From: Thalassobaculaceae bacterium
GTDB lineage: Bacteria > Pseudomonadota > Alphaproteobacteria > Thalassobaculales > Thalassobaculaceae
DNA: 64,000 bases
Reading direction: 5' to 3'
Assembly: GCA_029212785.1 (NCBI GenBank)
Contig: JARGOG010000002.1
Coordinates: forward strand, 100,644 to 164,643
Shown here one piece after another: positions 27,057 through 35,984 of the stretch (within the stretch, counting starts at the first letter, position 1; every line of letters starts with the position of its first letter). The notes under the pieces are model-generated. The model was given only the letters and a program-made list of their open reading frames with translations, ran no database searches and was not told where the DNA came from. The position numbers and the translations under genes are program-made.

Positions 27057-28178
27057 ATGAGTGACAAGCAGCGCCTGCCGCTGGCGGGTTTGACCGTCCT
27101 CGCCCTGGAACAGGCGGTGGCGGCCCCGTTTTGCACGTCGCGGCTGGCCGATGCCGGCGCGCGAGTGATCAAGATCGAGCGACCCGAGGGCGATTTCGCC
27201 CGCGGCTACGACGATGTCGCCCAGGGGCAGAGCAGCTATTTCGTCTGGCTGAATCGGGGCAAGGAATCCCTGGTTGTCGACCTCGCCAGTGCGGAGGGCA
27301 AGGAGACCCTGCGCGATCTGATCGCCGGCGCCGACGTGCTGGTGCAGAACCTGAAACCGGGGGCGATCGGCCGTCTCGGTTTCCCGCTGGAACAGATCCG
27401 CCGGGACCATCCTCGGCTTATCATGTGCTCGATCAGCGGCTACGGCGACACCGGACCGCTCGCCGAGCGCAAGGCCTATGACCTGCTGATCCAGGCGGAA
27501 TCCGGTCTGTGTTCGATCACCGGCGGCCCGGACGGCCCGGCGCGGGTCGGTATCTCCGTGGTCGATATCGCCACCGGGTCGACCGCCCATGCGGCGATCC
27601 TGGAGGCGCTGATCGGTCGCTCGATCCATGGCGATGGCGCCGATATCCGGATCTCCATGTTCGACGTGATGGCGGACTGGGAGACGGTACCGCTGCTGAA
27701 CCACGAGGGCGGCAAGTCGCCGAAGCGGATCGGCCTCGCTCACCCGTCGATCGCGCCCTACGGTGCCTTCGCCTCGTCCGACGGTGTGCTGATCCTGATT
27801 TCGATCCAGAGCGAGCGGGAATGGGCGAGCCTGTGCCGACATGTTCTCGGCGACGCGGACCTGACGGTGCATGAGAAATTCCGGACCAACGTGATCCGCG
27901 TGCGGAACCGTGCGGTGACCGACGCGCTGGTCGGCGGCATCTTCGCCCAGCATTCCACGGATGCCCTTGAGGCGATGCTGGACAAGGCCAATGTCGCCTT
28001 CGCCCGGGTCAACGACATGGCGGCACTCTCGGCCCATCCGCATGTGCGCCGGGTGACGGTGGACACGCCGAACGGCCCGGTCTCCTACCCGGCGCCGGCG
28101 GCGATCGTGGACGGCGAGACCCGCAGCTTCGGCCCGGTGCCGGCCGTCGGTGATCACAAGGATCTTGATCTCGCATAA
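27057..28178 (+). CDS. CaiB/BaiF-family (class III) CoA-transferase
   Basis: This 373-residue transferase moves CoA between carboxylic acids through an aspartyl-CoA intermediate. The start is MSDKQRLPLAGLTVLALEQA at 27057; upstream residues in the ORF track overlap the dehydrogenase in another frame. Family motifs are PFCTSRLADAGARVIKIERP, DLIAGADVLVQNLKPGAIGR and LIMCSISGYGDTGP. The candidate Asp lies in GRSIHGDGADIRISMFDVM. It probably forms the CoA thioester used by the preceding dehydrogenase. Confidence 0.93.
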   Translation: MSDKQRLPLAGLTVLALEQAVAAPFCTSRLADAGARVIKIERPEGDFARGYDDVAQGQSSYFVWLNRGKESLVVDLASAEGKETLRDLIAGADVLVQNLKPGAIGRLGFPLEQIRRDHPRLIMCSISGYGDTGPLAERKAYDLLIQAESGLCSITGGPDGPARVGISVVDIATGSTAHAAILEALIGRSIHGDGADIRISMFDVMADWETVPLLNHEGGKSPKRIGLAHPSIAPYGAFASSDGVLILISIQSEREWASLCRHVLGDADLTVHEKFRTNVIRVRNRAVTDALVGGIFAQHSTDALEAMLDKANVAFARVNDMAALSAHPHVRRVTVDTPNGPVSYPAPAAIVDGETRSFGPVPAVGDHKDLDLA

Positions 28179-28311
28179 CTCCAAGACCGACGGCTTAGTG
28201 GTCGCCCTTACTTGTGCGGGGTAATCGCGGACCTAGACTGACTCCTGTTGATGGTGGACGCCTGCCGCCCTCCAGCGACTCTGTTCGGGCTGATGATTGA
28301 GGAGTGCAGGC

Positions 28312-31300
28312 ATGGGCGCGACGAGCAACCGTTACCGCATCGGTTTCGATATCGGCGGGACCTTCACCGATTTCGTGCTGCTCGACGAGCAGGACCACCA
28401 GCTTCACCTGCACAAATGCCTGACCACGCCGCACGACCCGTCGATCGGTGCGATGCAGGGCATGGGCGATCTGCTGGCCGCCGCCGGGCTCGACCTCTCG
28501 GCGGTCGGTCACGTGGTGCATGGGACGACGCTGGCGACCAACGCGCTGATCGAGCGCAAGGGTGCCACCCTTGGGTTCCTGACCACCAAGGGCTTCCGCG
28601 ACATCCTCGAGATGGGCACGGAGCAGCGCTACGACATCCACGACCTGTTCCTGACCTATCCCGATCCGCTGGCGCCGCGCAGTCGCCGGCTGGAGATCGA
28701 CGAGCGGATCGACCGCGACGGCAAGGTGGTCACGCCGCTCGACCTGGACGCGGTCCGGGTGTCGGTCCGTCACCTGGTCGAGGCCGGGATCGGCGCGCTC
28801 GCCGTCTGTTTCCTGCACGCCTATGCCAATCCGGTCCATGAGCGCGCCGTGCGCGACATGGTCCGCGCCGAGTTCCCGGACCTGTCGGTGTCGATCTCCA
28901 GCGACGTGCACCCGCAGATCAAGGAATACGAGCGCAGCTCCACCACCGCCGCCAACGCCTATGTGCAGCCGCTGATGGCGGCCTATGTGCGCAAGCTCGA
29001 CACGGCGCTGCGCGACCAGGGCTTCACCGGCCGGTTCCACATGATCCAGTCCTCCGGCGGCCTGACCGCGCCGGAGACGGCGGGCGAGCTGCCGATCCGG
29101 TTCCTTGAATCCGGTCCGGCCGGCGGCGCCCAGGCGACCGGCATGGTCGGCCGCAAGATCGGCCAGCCCGACGTGCTCTCCTTCGATATGGGCGGCACCA
29201 CGGCCAAGGCGGCGCTGATCCAGAACGGCGAGCCGGATATCGCGCCGATGCTGGAGGCCGCCCGCGTCCACCGCTTCAAGAAGGGCAGCGGCCTGCCGGT
29301 CTTCGCCCCGGTCATCGACATGATCGAGATCGGTGCCGGTGGTGGGTCCATCGCCCGGGTCGACGATCTCGGCCTGCTCAAGGTTGGTCCGGACAGCGCC
29401 GGCGCCGATCCTGGCCCGGCCTGCTACGGCCAGGGCGGGACCCAGCCGACGGTGACCGACGCCAATCTGCTGCTGGGATATCTCGATCCGGGATACTTCC
29501 TTGGCGGGCGCATGAGCTTGGACGTGGCGGCGTCCGAGGCCGCGATGAATACGGTGGCGGGCCGGCTCGGCCTGTCGGCGATCGAGGCGGCCTGGGGCAT
29601 CTATGACCTGGTCAGCGAGAACATGGCCGGGGCCGCCCGCGTCCATATCGTCGAGAAGGGCCGCGATCCGCGTGCCTATGCCATGGTCGCCATGGGCGGG
29701 GCGGGGCCGCTGCACGCCGCCCGGGTCGCGCGCAAGCTCGGCATCCGCGAGGTGGTGGTGCCGGCGGCCTCCGGTGCCGCCTCCGCGCTTGGGTTCCTCG
29801 GCGCGCCGGTCAGCTATGAACTTGCCCGCTCCTTCCCCATGCGGGTCGCCGATCCGGATTTCGCCACCGTCGACGCCATCGTGTCGGAGTTGGAAGCCGA
29901 GGGTCGCGCCCGGCTCGCCGAAGCCGGTGTCGAGACCGGCGTGGTCGTCCAGCGCCGGGCCGATCTGCGCCTGCGCGGACAGATGCACGAGTTGTCGGTG
30001 GCGATGCCGGCCGAGGCGCTGACGGCGGAGAATTTGCCGACGATGGTCGCGGCGTTCACCGCCGAGTACCAGAAGCGCTACACCCACCTGTACGACGATG
30101 CAGAGATCGAGGTGCTGAACTGGCGCGTCGTCTGCACCGCGACCGCACCGGAACTGTCGAGCCAACTCGCTGGCGGCGATGCCGGGGCGACCGCGCTCAA
30201 GGGCCACCGCACTGCCTGGGTGCCGGAACGCGCAGCCGTTGCCGAGGTGCCGGTCTACGACCGTTACGCGCTGAAGCCGGGCGAGACGGTGGAGGGGCCG
30301 GCGATCATCGAGGAGCGCGAGGCGACGACCATCGTGCCGGATGCCTGCACCGTCTCCATCGACACGCATTTCAACCTGCGCCTGGCGCTCGCCGATGTCA
30401 CCGCCGACCGTGTTCTGGTCGGCGCCGACACCGCCCTCGACGACGCCATCGCGCGGATCGAGAGCGACCCGGTCGGGCTTGAGATCATGTGGAGTCGGCT
30501 GATCAACGTCGCCGAGGAATGCTGGCACACGGTGATCCGCACGGCGTTCTCGCTGATCATCGGCGAGGCCCAGGACTTCGCCTGCGAGATCCTGGATGCC
30601 GACGGCAAGCAGATCGTCCACTCGCCGCGCGCCATGCCGGTGTTCAACCTGACCCTGCCCATCGCCGTGAACGCCATGATCGAGCGGTTCCCGCCGGAGA
30701 CGCTGGAGCCGGGCGACGTGCTGATCACGAACGATCCCTGGCTCTGCGCCGGGCACCTGTTCGACATCGCCGTCCCGGTGTTCCGCGCCGGCCGGGTCGT
30801 CTCCTTCGTCGGCGTGGTCGGTCATGTGTCGGATATCGGCGGTACCAAGGACAGCCTGAACGCCCGTGAGATCTTCGACGAGGGCTTCCAGATCCCGCCG
30901 ATGAAGCTGTTCCGCGCCGGAAAGCCGAACGATGATCTGCTGGAGCTGCTGCGCGAGAACGTGCGCCGTCCGGACCAGGTGCTGGGCGACCTGCATGCGC
31001 TCGTCGCCTCCGGCATGACCGGGGCCGAGCGTATCGGCGAGTTTATGGAAGAATACGGCATGCACGACCTGAAGGCGCTGGCCGCCGTCGTACAGCGCCG
31101 GGCCGAGACCGCCATGCGTGACGCCATCCGATCGGTGCCCGACGGCATCTACGAGCATGTGGTTCATGGCGACGGCATCGACCAGGCAATGCGCTACCCG
31201 ATCCAGGTCTCGATCCAGGGCGATCAGGTGGAGGTCAGCTTCGACGGCGCGCCGGATCAGATGAACCGAGGCGGCAGCAACTGCACGCTTACCTACACCA

Positions 31301-32184
31301 AGGCGCACGCCACCTACCCGCTGAAATGCATCTTCTCGCCGGAGGTGCCTGGCAACGCCGGCTGCTACCGGCCGATGGCGGTGGACGCGCCCAAGGGCTC
31401 GATCCTGAACTGCGACCGGCCGCTCTCGGTGAACATGCGCACCCGCACCGGCTGGTACGTCGCCCCGAACATCTTCGGTGCCCTGGCCGATGCGGCACCG
31501 GACCGGGTGCAGGCCTTCACCGGCCTGCCGTCGAGCGCGCTGTTCTATGGCGTCGGCCCGGACGGCATCGTCTACAGCGACCACCTGTTCCAGGGCGGCG
31601 GCCAGGGGGCGTCGACCCATGGTGACGGCAAGTCGGCCCTGCTCTATCCGACCAGTGCGGCCAACACCTCGGTCGAGCTGTTCGAGACCCGCGTGCCGGC
31701 CCTGGTGCTGGAGAAGGCGCTGATGGTCGACAGCGGCGGTGCCGGGCGCAAGCGCGGTGGTCTCGGCCAGGTGATCTCCTCGCGCAAGCTCGACGATGAC
31801 GGCCGGGCCTGCCAGGTCGGCATCTACCCGAACGGCGTGCTGGCCCAGGTCGACGGGCTGTTCGGCGGCAAGGCGGGCGCGCCGTCCGCCGGCCTCGTCG
31901 GCACGTTCGGCGAGACGCCGCGGAATGTCGGCGTCGGTGCGCTGTCCAGCCTGATGACCACCGGGGAATATGCCGAACTTCGGATCTCCGGCGGTTCCGG
32001 CTTCGGCGACCCGCTCACCCGCAGCTTCGAGGAGGTCCAGGCCGATCTCGACGAGGGCTACATCACGCCCGCCGGCGCCGAGCGTGACTATGGTTGTGTG
32101 GTCGGGTCGGACGGCCGCATCGACCGGGCGGCGAGCGAGCGCCTGCGCAAGGGCGAGGCGCGCCTGACCGAGCCGGCCGTGTAG
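28312..32184 (+). CDS. Fused hydantoinase/5-oxoprolinase (HyuA + HyuB) family enzyme
   Basis: This 1290-residue single-chain enzyme is the size of 5-oxoprolinase. The HyuA part (about 1-700) has the N-terminal ATP-binding motif YRIGFDIGGTFTDFVLLDEQ and the second motif SFDMGGTTAKAALIQNG, with GSGPAGGAQATG-like sequence between. The HyuB part starts near residue 722 (MWSRLINVAEECWHTVIRTA) and contains PGDVLITNDPWLCAGHLFD. The family cleaves cyclic amides, hydantoins or 5-oxoproline with ATP, or carboxylates ketones. Start at 28312 is supported by GAGGAG upstream. It is the last gene of the decarboxylase/ACAD/CaiB group, 133 bases after CaiB. A 1141-residue antisense ORF over it is a G+C shadow. 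Confidence 0.9.
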   Translation: MGATSNRYRIGFDIGGTFTDFVLLDEQDHQLHLHKCLTTPHDPSIGAMQGMGDLLAAAGLDLSAVGHVVHGTTLATNALIERKGATLGFLTTKGFRDILEMGTEQRYDIHDLFLTYPDPLAPRSRRLEIDERIDRDGKVVTPLDLDAVRVSVRHLVEAGIGALAVCFLHAYANPVHERAVRDMVRAEFPDLSVSISSDVHPQIKEYERSSTTAANAYVQPLMAAYVRKLDTALRDQGFTGRFHMIQSSGGLTAPETAGELPIRFLESGPAGGAQATGMVGRKIGQPDVLSFDMGGTTAKAALIQNGEPDIAPMLEAARVHRFKKGSGLPVFAPVIDMIEIGAGGGSIARVDDLGLLKVGPDSAGADPGPACYGQGGTQPTVTDANLLLGYLDPGYFLGGRMSLDVAASEAAMNTVAGRLGLSAIEAAWGIYDLVSENMAGAARVHIVEKGRDPRAYAMVAMGGAGPLHAARVARKLGIREVVVPAASGAASALGFLGAPVSYELARSFPMRVADPDFATVDAIVSELEAEGRARLAEAGVETGVVVQRRADLRLRGQMHELSVAMPAEALTAENLPTMVAAFTAEYQKRYTHLYDDAEIEVLNWRVVCTATAPELSSQLAGGDAGATALKGHRTAWVPERAAVAEVPVYDRYALKPGETVEGPAIIEEREATTIVPDACTVSIDTHFNLRLALADVTADRVLVGADTALDDAIARIESDPVGLEIMWSRLINVAEECWHTVIRTAFSLIIGEAQDFACEILDADGKQIVHSPRAMPVFNLTLPIAVNAMIERFPPETLEPGDVLITNDPWLCAGHLFDIAVPVFRAGRVVSFVGVVGHVSDIGGTKDSLNAREIFDEGFQIPPMKLFRAGKPNDDLLELLRENVRRPDQVLGDLHALVASGMTGAERIGEFMEEYGMHDLKALAAVVQRRAETAMRDAIRSVPDGIYEHVVHGDGIDQAMRYPIQVSIQGDQVEVSFDGAPDQMNRGGSNCTLTYTKAHATYPLKCIFSPEVPGNAGCYRPMAVDAPKGSILNCDRPLSVNMRTRTGWYVAPNIFGALADAAPDRVQAFTGLPSSALFYGVGPDGIVYSDHLFQGGGQGASTHGDGKSALLYPTSAANTSVELFETRVPALVLEKALMVDSGGAGRKRGGLGQVISSRKLDDDGRACQVGIYPNGVLAQVDGLFGGKAGAPSAGLVGTFGETPRNVGVGALSSLMTTGEYAELRISGGSGFGDPLTRSFEEVQADLDEGYITPAGAERDYGCVVGSDGRIDRAASERLRKGEARLTEPAV

Positions 32185-32268
32185 ACGTTCCCGGCTCCGC
32201 CCTGAGCATTCCCCGCAAGGGGTGTTGAAGGACCCTGTTTCCCCACCCGGACGCGGACCTTCGACACG

Positions 32269-32288
32269 CCCCGGACCTCGGTCCGGGG
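32269..32288. terminator. Hairpin between convergent genes
   Basis: CCCCGGACC and GGTCCGGGG are perfect 9-bp arms, placed between the convergent fused hydantoinase and M20 hydrolase genes. A smaller CCCC-GCAA-GGGG stem lies at 32211-32222. No T-tract follows, so this is a possible bidirectional terminator rather than a certain one. Confidence 0.45.
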
Positions 32289-32292
32289 CTGC

Positions 32293-33603
32293 TCAGGCCG
32301 GGGCCGGGGGGTCGCCCGCCAGCCCGGCGATCGCCGCCGCCATCGTGCGCGTGCCCGCCATGAAATCGCCGATCTCCATGGCTTCGTACGGGTTGTGGCT
32401 ACCATTCTCGTTGCGCACCAGGATCATGGCGGCCGGAATGCCGATGCCGGCGAAGACGGCGGTGTCGTGACCCACGGTGGCGAATTCCAGCGGCGCCATC
32501 CCCAGAACCTTGGCGGCCCCGGTCAGCGCACCGCGCACGTCGGGATCGAGCGGCGTGGGGCGGGAGCCGACGCGGCCGCCGATCTCGAAACGCACGTCGC
32601 GGCGCGCGGCGATCTCGGCCGCCAGATCGGCGGTCAGCGTGGCCGACCCCTCCAGGAACGCGTCGGTGGTGCCGCCGAAATTCAGGGTGAAGTCCATGCG
32701 TCCGGGCACCTTGGTCATGGCATGCTCGGCACTGTCGGTGAACAGCTTGCCGACGGTGAACACGGTGTCGGGCACGCCGGCGGCCTCCTGTTCGATCCAC
32801 CAGGCTTCCAGGCGGGAGATCAGCTCGGCGGTGGCGAGTGCGGTGTCCTGACGGAAATCCCGCGGGCAGGCGGCGGAGTGGTCGTATCGACCAAAGCACC
32901 GGGCATCGGGGAAGCGGGTGTTGCCGCGGATCGCGGTCGGGATCGCGACCGGCTGTCCGGCGCCGACCAGGATCGGCCCCTGCTCGATATGCAGCTCCAG
33001 GAAGGCCCTGGTGTTGCTGGCGTCGATCCACGGCTTGGCGGCGCGCAGGGCGTCTACGTCGACGCCGCAGCCGGCGATGCACTCCGCCAGGGTCTGACCG
33101 GTATCGAAGCGCCGCAGCCGGTCGAGATCGCCGTCGGGCAGGGTGCCGCAGGCCAGCTTGCTGCCGAGATAGGCGGTGGCGAACCACACGCTTTCCTCGC
33201 CATGCATGGCGATCGCGGTGACGTCGCAGGGCGGTGTCCAGCCGAGGTCGCGATAGGCGGCGAGCGTGGTCAGCGCGGCGACCACGCCGGCATGGCCGTC
33301 GAAATTGCCGCCGAGCGGCACGCTGTCCACATGGGAGCCGGTGAGGATCTGCGGTGCGCGGCGGTCTGCCCCCGGCAACGTGGCCAGCAGGTTGCCGGCG
33401 GGATCCCAGCGGGTCTCGAGTCCGAGGTCCAGGGCCGCCGATTCAACCTGGCGCGCGACCGCCATGTCGAGATCGCTCCAGGCCGGGCGGGTGACGCCTT
33501 CCACATCGCGCGAGGCCTCCCGTGCGGCGTCGAACAGGTCGGATGCGAAGCCGGTACGGGCATCGACGGCGCGGCCGATAGCCTGTGGGTCGGGAGAGGG
33601 CAT
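32293..33603 (-). CDS. M20-family amidohydrolase (N-carbamoyl-L-amino-acid hydrolase / allantoate amidohydrolase type)
   Basis: This is a 436-residue metal-dependent amidase of the AllC/HyuC subfamily, which removes the carbamoyl group of N-carbamoyl amino acids or ureidoglycolate precursors. Metal ligands are visible in ILTGSHVDSVPLGGNFDGHA and MHGEESVWFATAYLG, with the downstream LELHIEQGPIL and a late VGHDTAVFAG. The length and GxxDGHxG motif are typical of the group. It is the last gene of the DUF917/HyuA/AroM operon, 153 bases after AroM. In hydantoin degradation it would act on the ring-opened N-carbamoyl product. Confidence 0.92.
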   Translation of the reverse strand: MPSPDPQAIGRAVDARTGFASDLFDAAREASRDVEGVTRPAWSDLDMAVARQVESAALDLGLETRWDPAGNLLATLPGADRRAPQILTGSHVDSVPLGGNFDGHAGVVAALTTLAAYRDLGWTPPCDVTAIAMHGEESVWFATAYLGSKLACGTLPDGDLDRLRRFDTGQTLAECIAGCGVDVDALRAAKPWIDASNTRAFLELHIEQGPILVGAGQPVAIPTAIRGNTRFPDARCFGRYDHSAACPRDFRQDTALATAELISRLEAWWIEQEAAGVPDTVFTVGKLFTDSAEHAMTKVPGRMDFTLNFGGTTDAFLEGSATLTADLAAEIAARRDVRFEIGGRVGSRPTPLDPDVRGALTGAAKVLGMAPLEFATVGHDTAVFAGIGIPAAMILVRNENGSHNPYEAMEIGDFMAGTRTMAAAIAGLAGDPPAPA

Positions 33604-33756
33604 GGGGCGACTCCGATGCTGCGGTGCGGTATGGAGCCAGTAGACCGCCGGGTAGCGCCCGGCCGCAAGACAAGGAAAATACCACCGCGCCGTCGTTCAG
33701 GACCTCTGCCCCATAGCCGGGCCGACCAGGCACGAGGTGCAGACTATTTCAGCGCG

Positions 33757-34431
33757 TCAGTCCGCCAGCTCCAACGCGGTGCGCACTGCACTCGACACCG
33801 CAAGGATCGCCGGCGCGCCGAGGACGTCGCGAATGACCGCCTTGGTCTCGCGGGTGTAGCTGATGCAGTCGAGGACCAGCAGCTCCGGCGCGTGGTCCTT
33901 CAGCGTCTCGGCAGCGGCGCGGATCTCGTCCGGTGTCGCGTTCGGCGACAGGGCGACGACCTGGGCGTCGTAGCCGGCCTCGCTCCAGCGCTTGCGGCTC
34001 TTCGCGCATTGCGCCTGCAGCGGGGTGAACACGCCGAGCCGACCCTCCGGCAGGCAGCCGCGCACCATGGCGTTCAGCGTGCGCGACGGGAACAGCACCT
34101 TGTACTTGCCGATCCAGTCCGGGAACTCGCCGGTGCACATCACCATGGTGACGTCGTAGCCGGCCGCGGCCAGCTCCTGAAGCTGCTTGGTGCCGTGGGC
34201 GACCACCGCCTTTTTGCTCAGCGTCACCCCGTCGCCGTTCGGCAGGCGGGTGAACAGCGTGTCGGCATCGTCGATCGGGGTGAGGGTGTCGATCTCGGCC
34301 CGGCTCAGCCCGTCGAGGCAGCCGCGCAGGTCCAGATCCACCGGTCCGCCGGCCAGCGCGCGCAGCTCGCGCTCCACCTCGGGGCGGGGGCTCTGTCCGA
34401 CGACCAGGGCGCCGATGCGGGGATTGGCCAT
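33757..34431 (-). CDS. AroM-family protein (Asp/Glu/hydantoin racemase superfamily fold)
   Basis: This 224-residue protein matches AroM: N-terminal RIGALVVGQSPRPEVERELR, middle GYDVTMVMCTGEF, late PELLVLDCISYTRETK. Two cysteines (C99 in MCTG and C189 in LDCIS) occupy the positions where racemases of this superfamily carry their catalytic pair, so an isomerase or racemase role is possible. AroM itself has no established reaction. It sits 14 bases after the HyuA-like gene, which suggests a step on the same ring compound, for example epimerising a hydantoin or an amino-acid derivative. A second AroM-like domain, lacking these cysteines, is fused to an HTH in the divergent regulator. Confidence 0.82.
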   Translation of the reverse strand: MANPRIGALVVGQSPRPEVERELRALAGGPVDLDLRGCLDGLSRAEIDTLTPIDDADTLFTRLPNGDGVTLSKKAVVAHGTKQLQELAAAGYDVTMVMCTGEFPDWIGKYKVLFPSRTLNAMVRGCLPEGRLGVFTPLQAQCAKSRKRWSEAGYDAQVVALSPNATPDEIRAAAETLKDHAPELLVLDCISYTRETKAVIRDVLGAPAILAVSSAVRTALELAD

Positions 34432-34445
34432 ATCCGTTCCTTTCC

Positions 34446-35984
34446 TCAGGCTGCGGCGATGTCGCCGACCACTTTCACTCGGGCGCGCACGGCGTTGCCC
34501 GGCAGGTAGGCGAGCGGGAGGTCTTCCATGTCGACGACCTTGACCGAGGCCGGATCGGCGCCGGCCGCCAGTGCCTTTGCGCGGGCCATGGCCTCCGCCT
34601 GCTTCAGCAGGGCGTCGCGGTCCATGTCGCGGAACACGTGGTCGACCTCGCCGCTGACCTGGGCGATGGCGGCGCCGACCGCGTTGGCGACGGCGTAATG
34701 CTCGACCCGGACCACCTCGGAGATGCCGTCCATGCGGTCCGGCGACAGGAACGCGCCGCCGCCGACGGCCAGCAGCGGCACCGCCGCGGCGTCCGTCTTC
34801 ATCCGGTCGACGGTCTCGGCGAGGCGGCGATGGACGACCGCCATCACCTCCGTCACCAGATCCCCGGAGAGATTGGCCACCCGCGAGCGGTCGCCGATCT
34901 CGACCAGCCCGGCCGCCGCGGCGACGTCGCTCAGGGTCAGCGTGTCGCCGCCGAACACCCGCGCCTCCCGGGTCAGCCGGTAGCCGACGCTGAGCGGTCC
35001 GACGGAGAGCGGATCGGGATCGACGATGGTGCCGCCGCCGATGCCGATGGAGACCACGTCGGGCATGCGGAACAGGGTGCGCACGCCGCCGACCTCGACC
35101 ACGTTGTTGGCCTCGCGGGGGAAGCCGGCGCGCAGGCAGCCGATATCGCTGGTGGTCCCGCCGATATCGAGCACCATGGCGTCCTCGATGCCGGACAGGA
35201 AGGCGGCCCCGCGCATGCTGTTGGTCGGACCGGAGGCGAAGCCGTAGACCGGCTGCTCGCGGGCCACGTCGGCGCTGGCGACAGTGCCGTCGTTCTGGGT
35301 GATGAACAGCGGGGCGGCGATGCCGCTCTCCGAAATCGCCTGCTCGAAGGCCTGCACCGTCTCCTCCGCCAGGTCCTGCAGGCTGGCGTTCAGAATGGTG
35401 ACATTCTCGCGCTCCAGCAGGCCGATGCGCCCGAGCGTGCTGGACGTGGTGACCCGCAGCTCCGGATATTCGGACCGCAGGATCTCCGAGGCCCGGTCCT
35501 CGAACTCGCCGGTGAGCGGCGAGAATACCGAGGTCACCGCGGCGGAGCGCACGCCGTCGGCGCGCATCTTTCGCGCCGCCGCGGCGATCGCCGTCTCGTC
35601 CATCGGCACGATCGGACGGCCGTCATATTCGTGGCCGCCGGCGACCATATAGCGGCCGCCATCGACCAGCTCGGCGAGGTCCTGTGGCCAGTCGACCATC
35701 GGCGGCAGGCTGGCGCAGCTCGGCAGGCAGATGCGCAGCGCCGCCGCCCGGTTCAGCCGCCGGCGCTGGACCACGGCGTTGACGAAATGGGTGGTGCCGA
35801 TCATCACCGCGCCGGCCCCGGTGATCGCTTCCCCCACCGCCGCCGCCAGATCCTTCAGCGCGGTGCGCACGCCCGAGGTCACGTCGTCGGTGGTGGCGGT
35901 CTTCACCGCGCCCAGGATGGTGCTGCCGTCGACCAGGACGGCGTCGGTGTTGGTGCCGCCGACATCGATGCCGATGCGTCTCAT
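34446..35984 (-). CDS. Hydantoinase/oxoprolinase family protein, HyuA-like, without HyuB partner
   Basis: This 512-residue protein belongs to the ATP-binding hydantoinase A family. The first phosphate motif is MRRIGIDVGGTNTDAVLVDG and the second is MVLDIGGTTSDIGCLRAG. It is shorter than full HyuA (about 680-700 residues), and no separate HyuB lies in the operon. Members of this size often pair with DUF917 proteins, and here the two overlap by ATGA (HyuA start 35984, DUF917 stop 35981). It probably acts with the DUF917 protein on a hydantoin-like ring. Cytoplasmic. Confidence 0.85.
   Translation of the reverse strand: MRRIGIDVGGTNTDAVLVDGSTILGAVKTATTDDVTSGVRTALKDLAAAVGEAITGAGAVMIGTTHFVNAVVQRRRLNRAAALRICLPSCASLPPMVDWPQDLAELVDGGRYMVAGGHEYDGRPIVPMDETAIAAAARKMRADGVRSAAVTSVFSPLTGEFEDRASEILRSEYPELRVTTSSTLGRIGLLERENVTILNASLQDLAEETVQAFEQAISESGIAAPLFITQNDGTVASADVAREQPVYGFASGPTNSMRGAAFLSGIEDAMVLDIGGTTSDIGCLRAGFPREANNVVEVGGVRTLFRMPDVVSIGIGGGTIVDPDPLSVGPLSVGYRLTREARVFGGDTLTLSDVAAAAGLVEIGDRSRVANLSGDLVTEVMAVVHRRLAETVDRMKTDAAAVPLLAVGGGAFLSPDRMDGISEVVRVEHYAVANAVGAAIAQVSGEVDHVFRDMDRDALLKQAEAMARAKALAAGADPASVKVVDMEDLPLAYLPGNAVRARVKVVGDIAAA

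Noticed and set aside
28195-31620. A 1141-residue minus-strand ORF
   Set aside because: It lies wholly antisense to the well-supported fused HyuAB gene, has low-complexity His/Arg/Asp-rich composition and no recognisable domain. Long antisense ORFs are expected in GC-rich codon frames.
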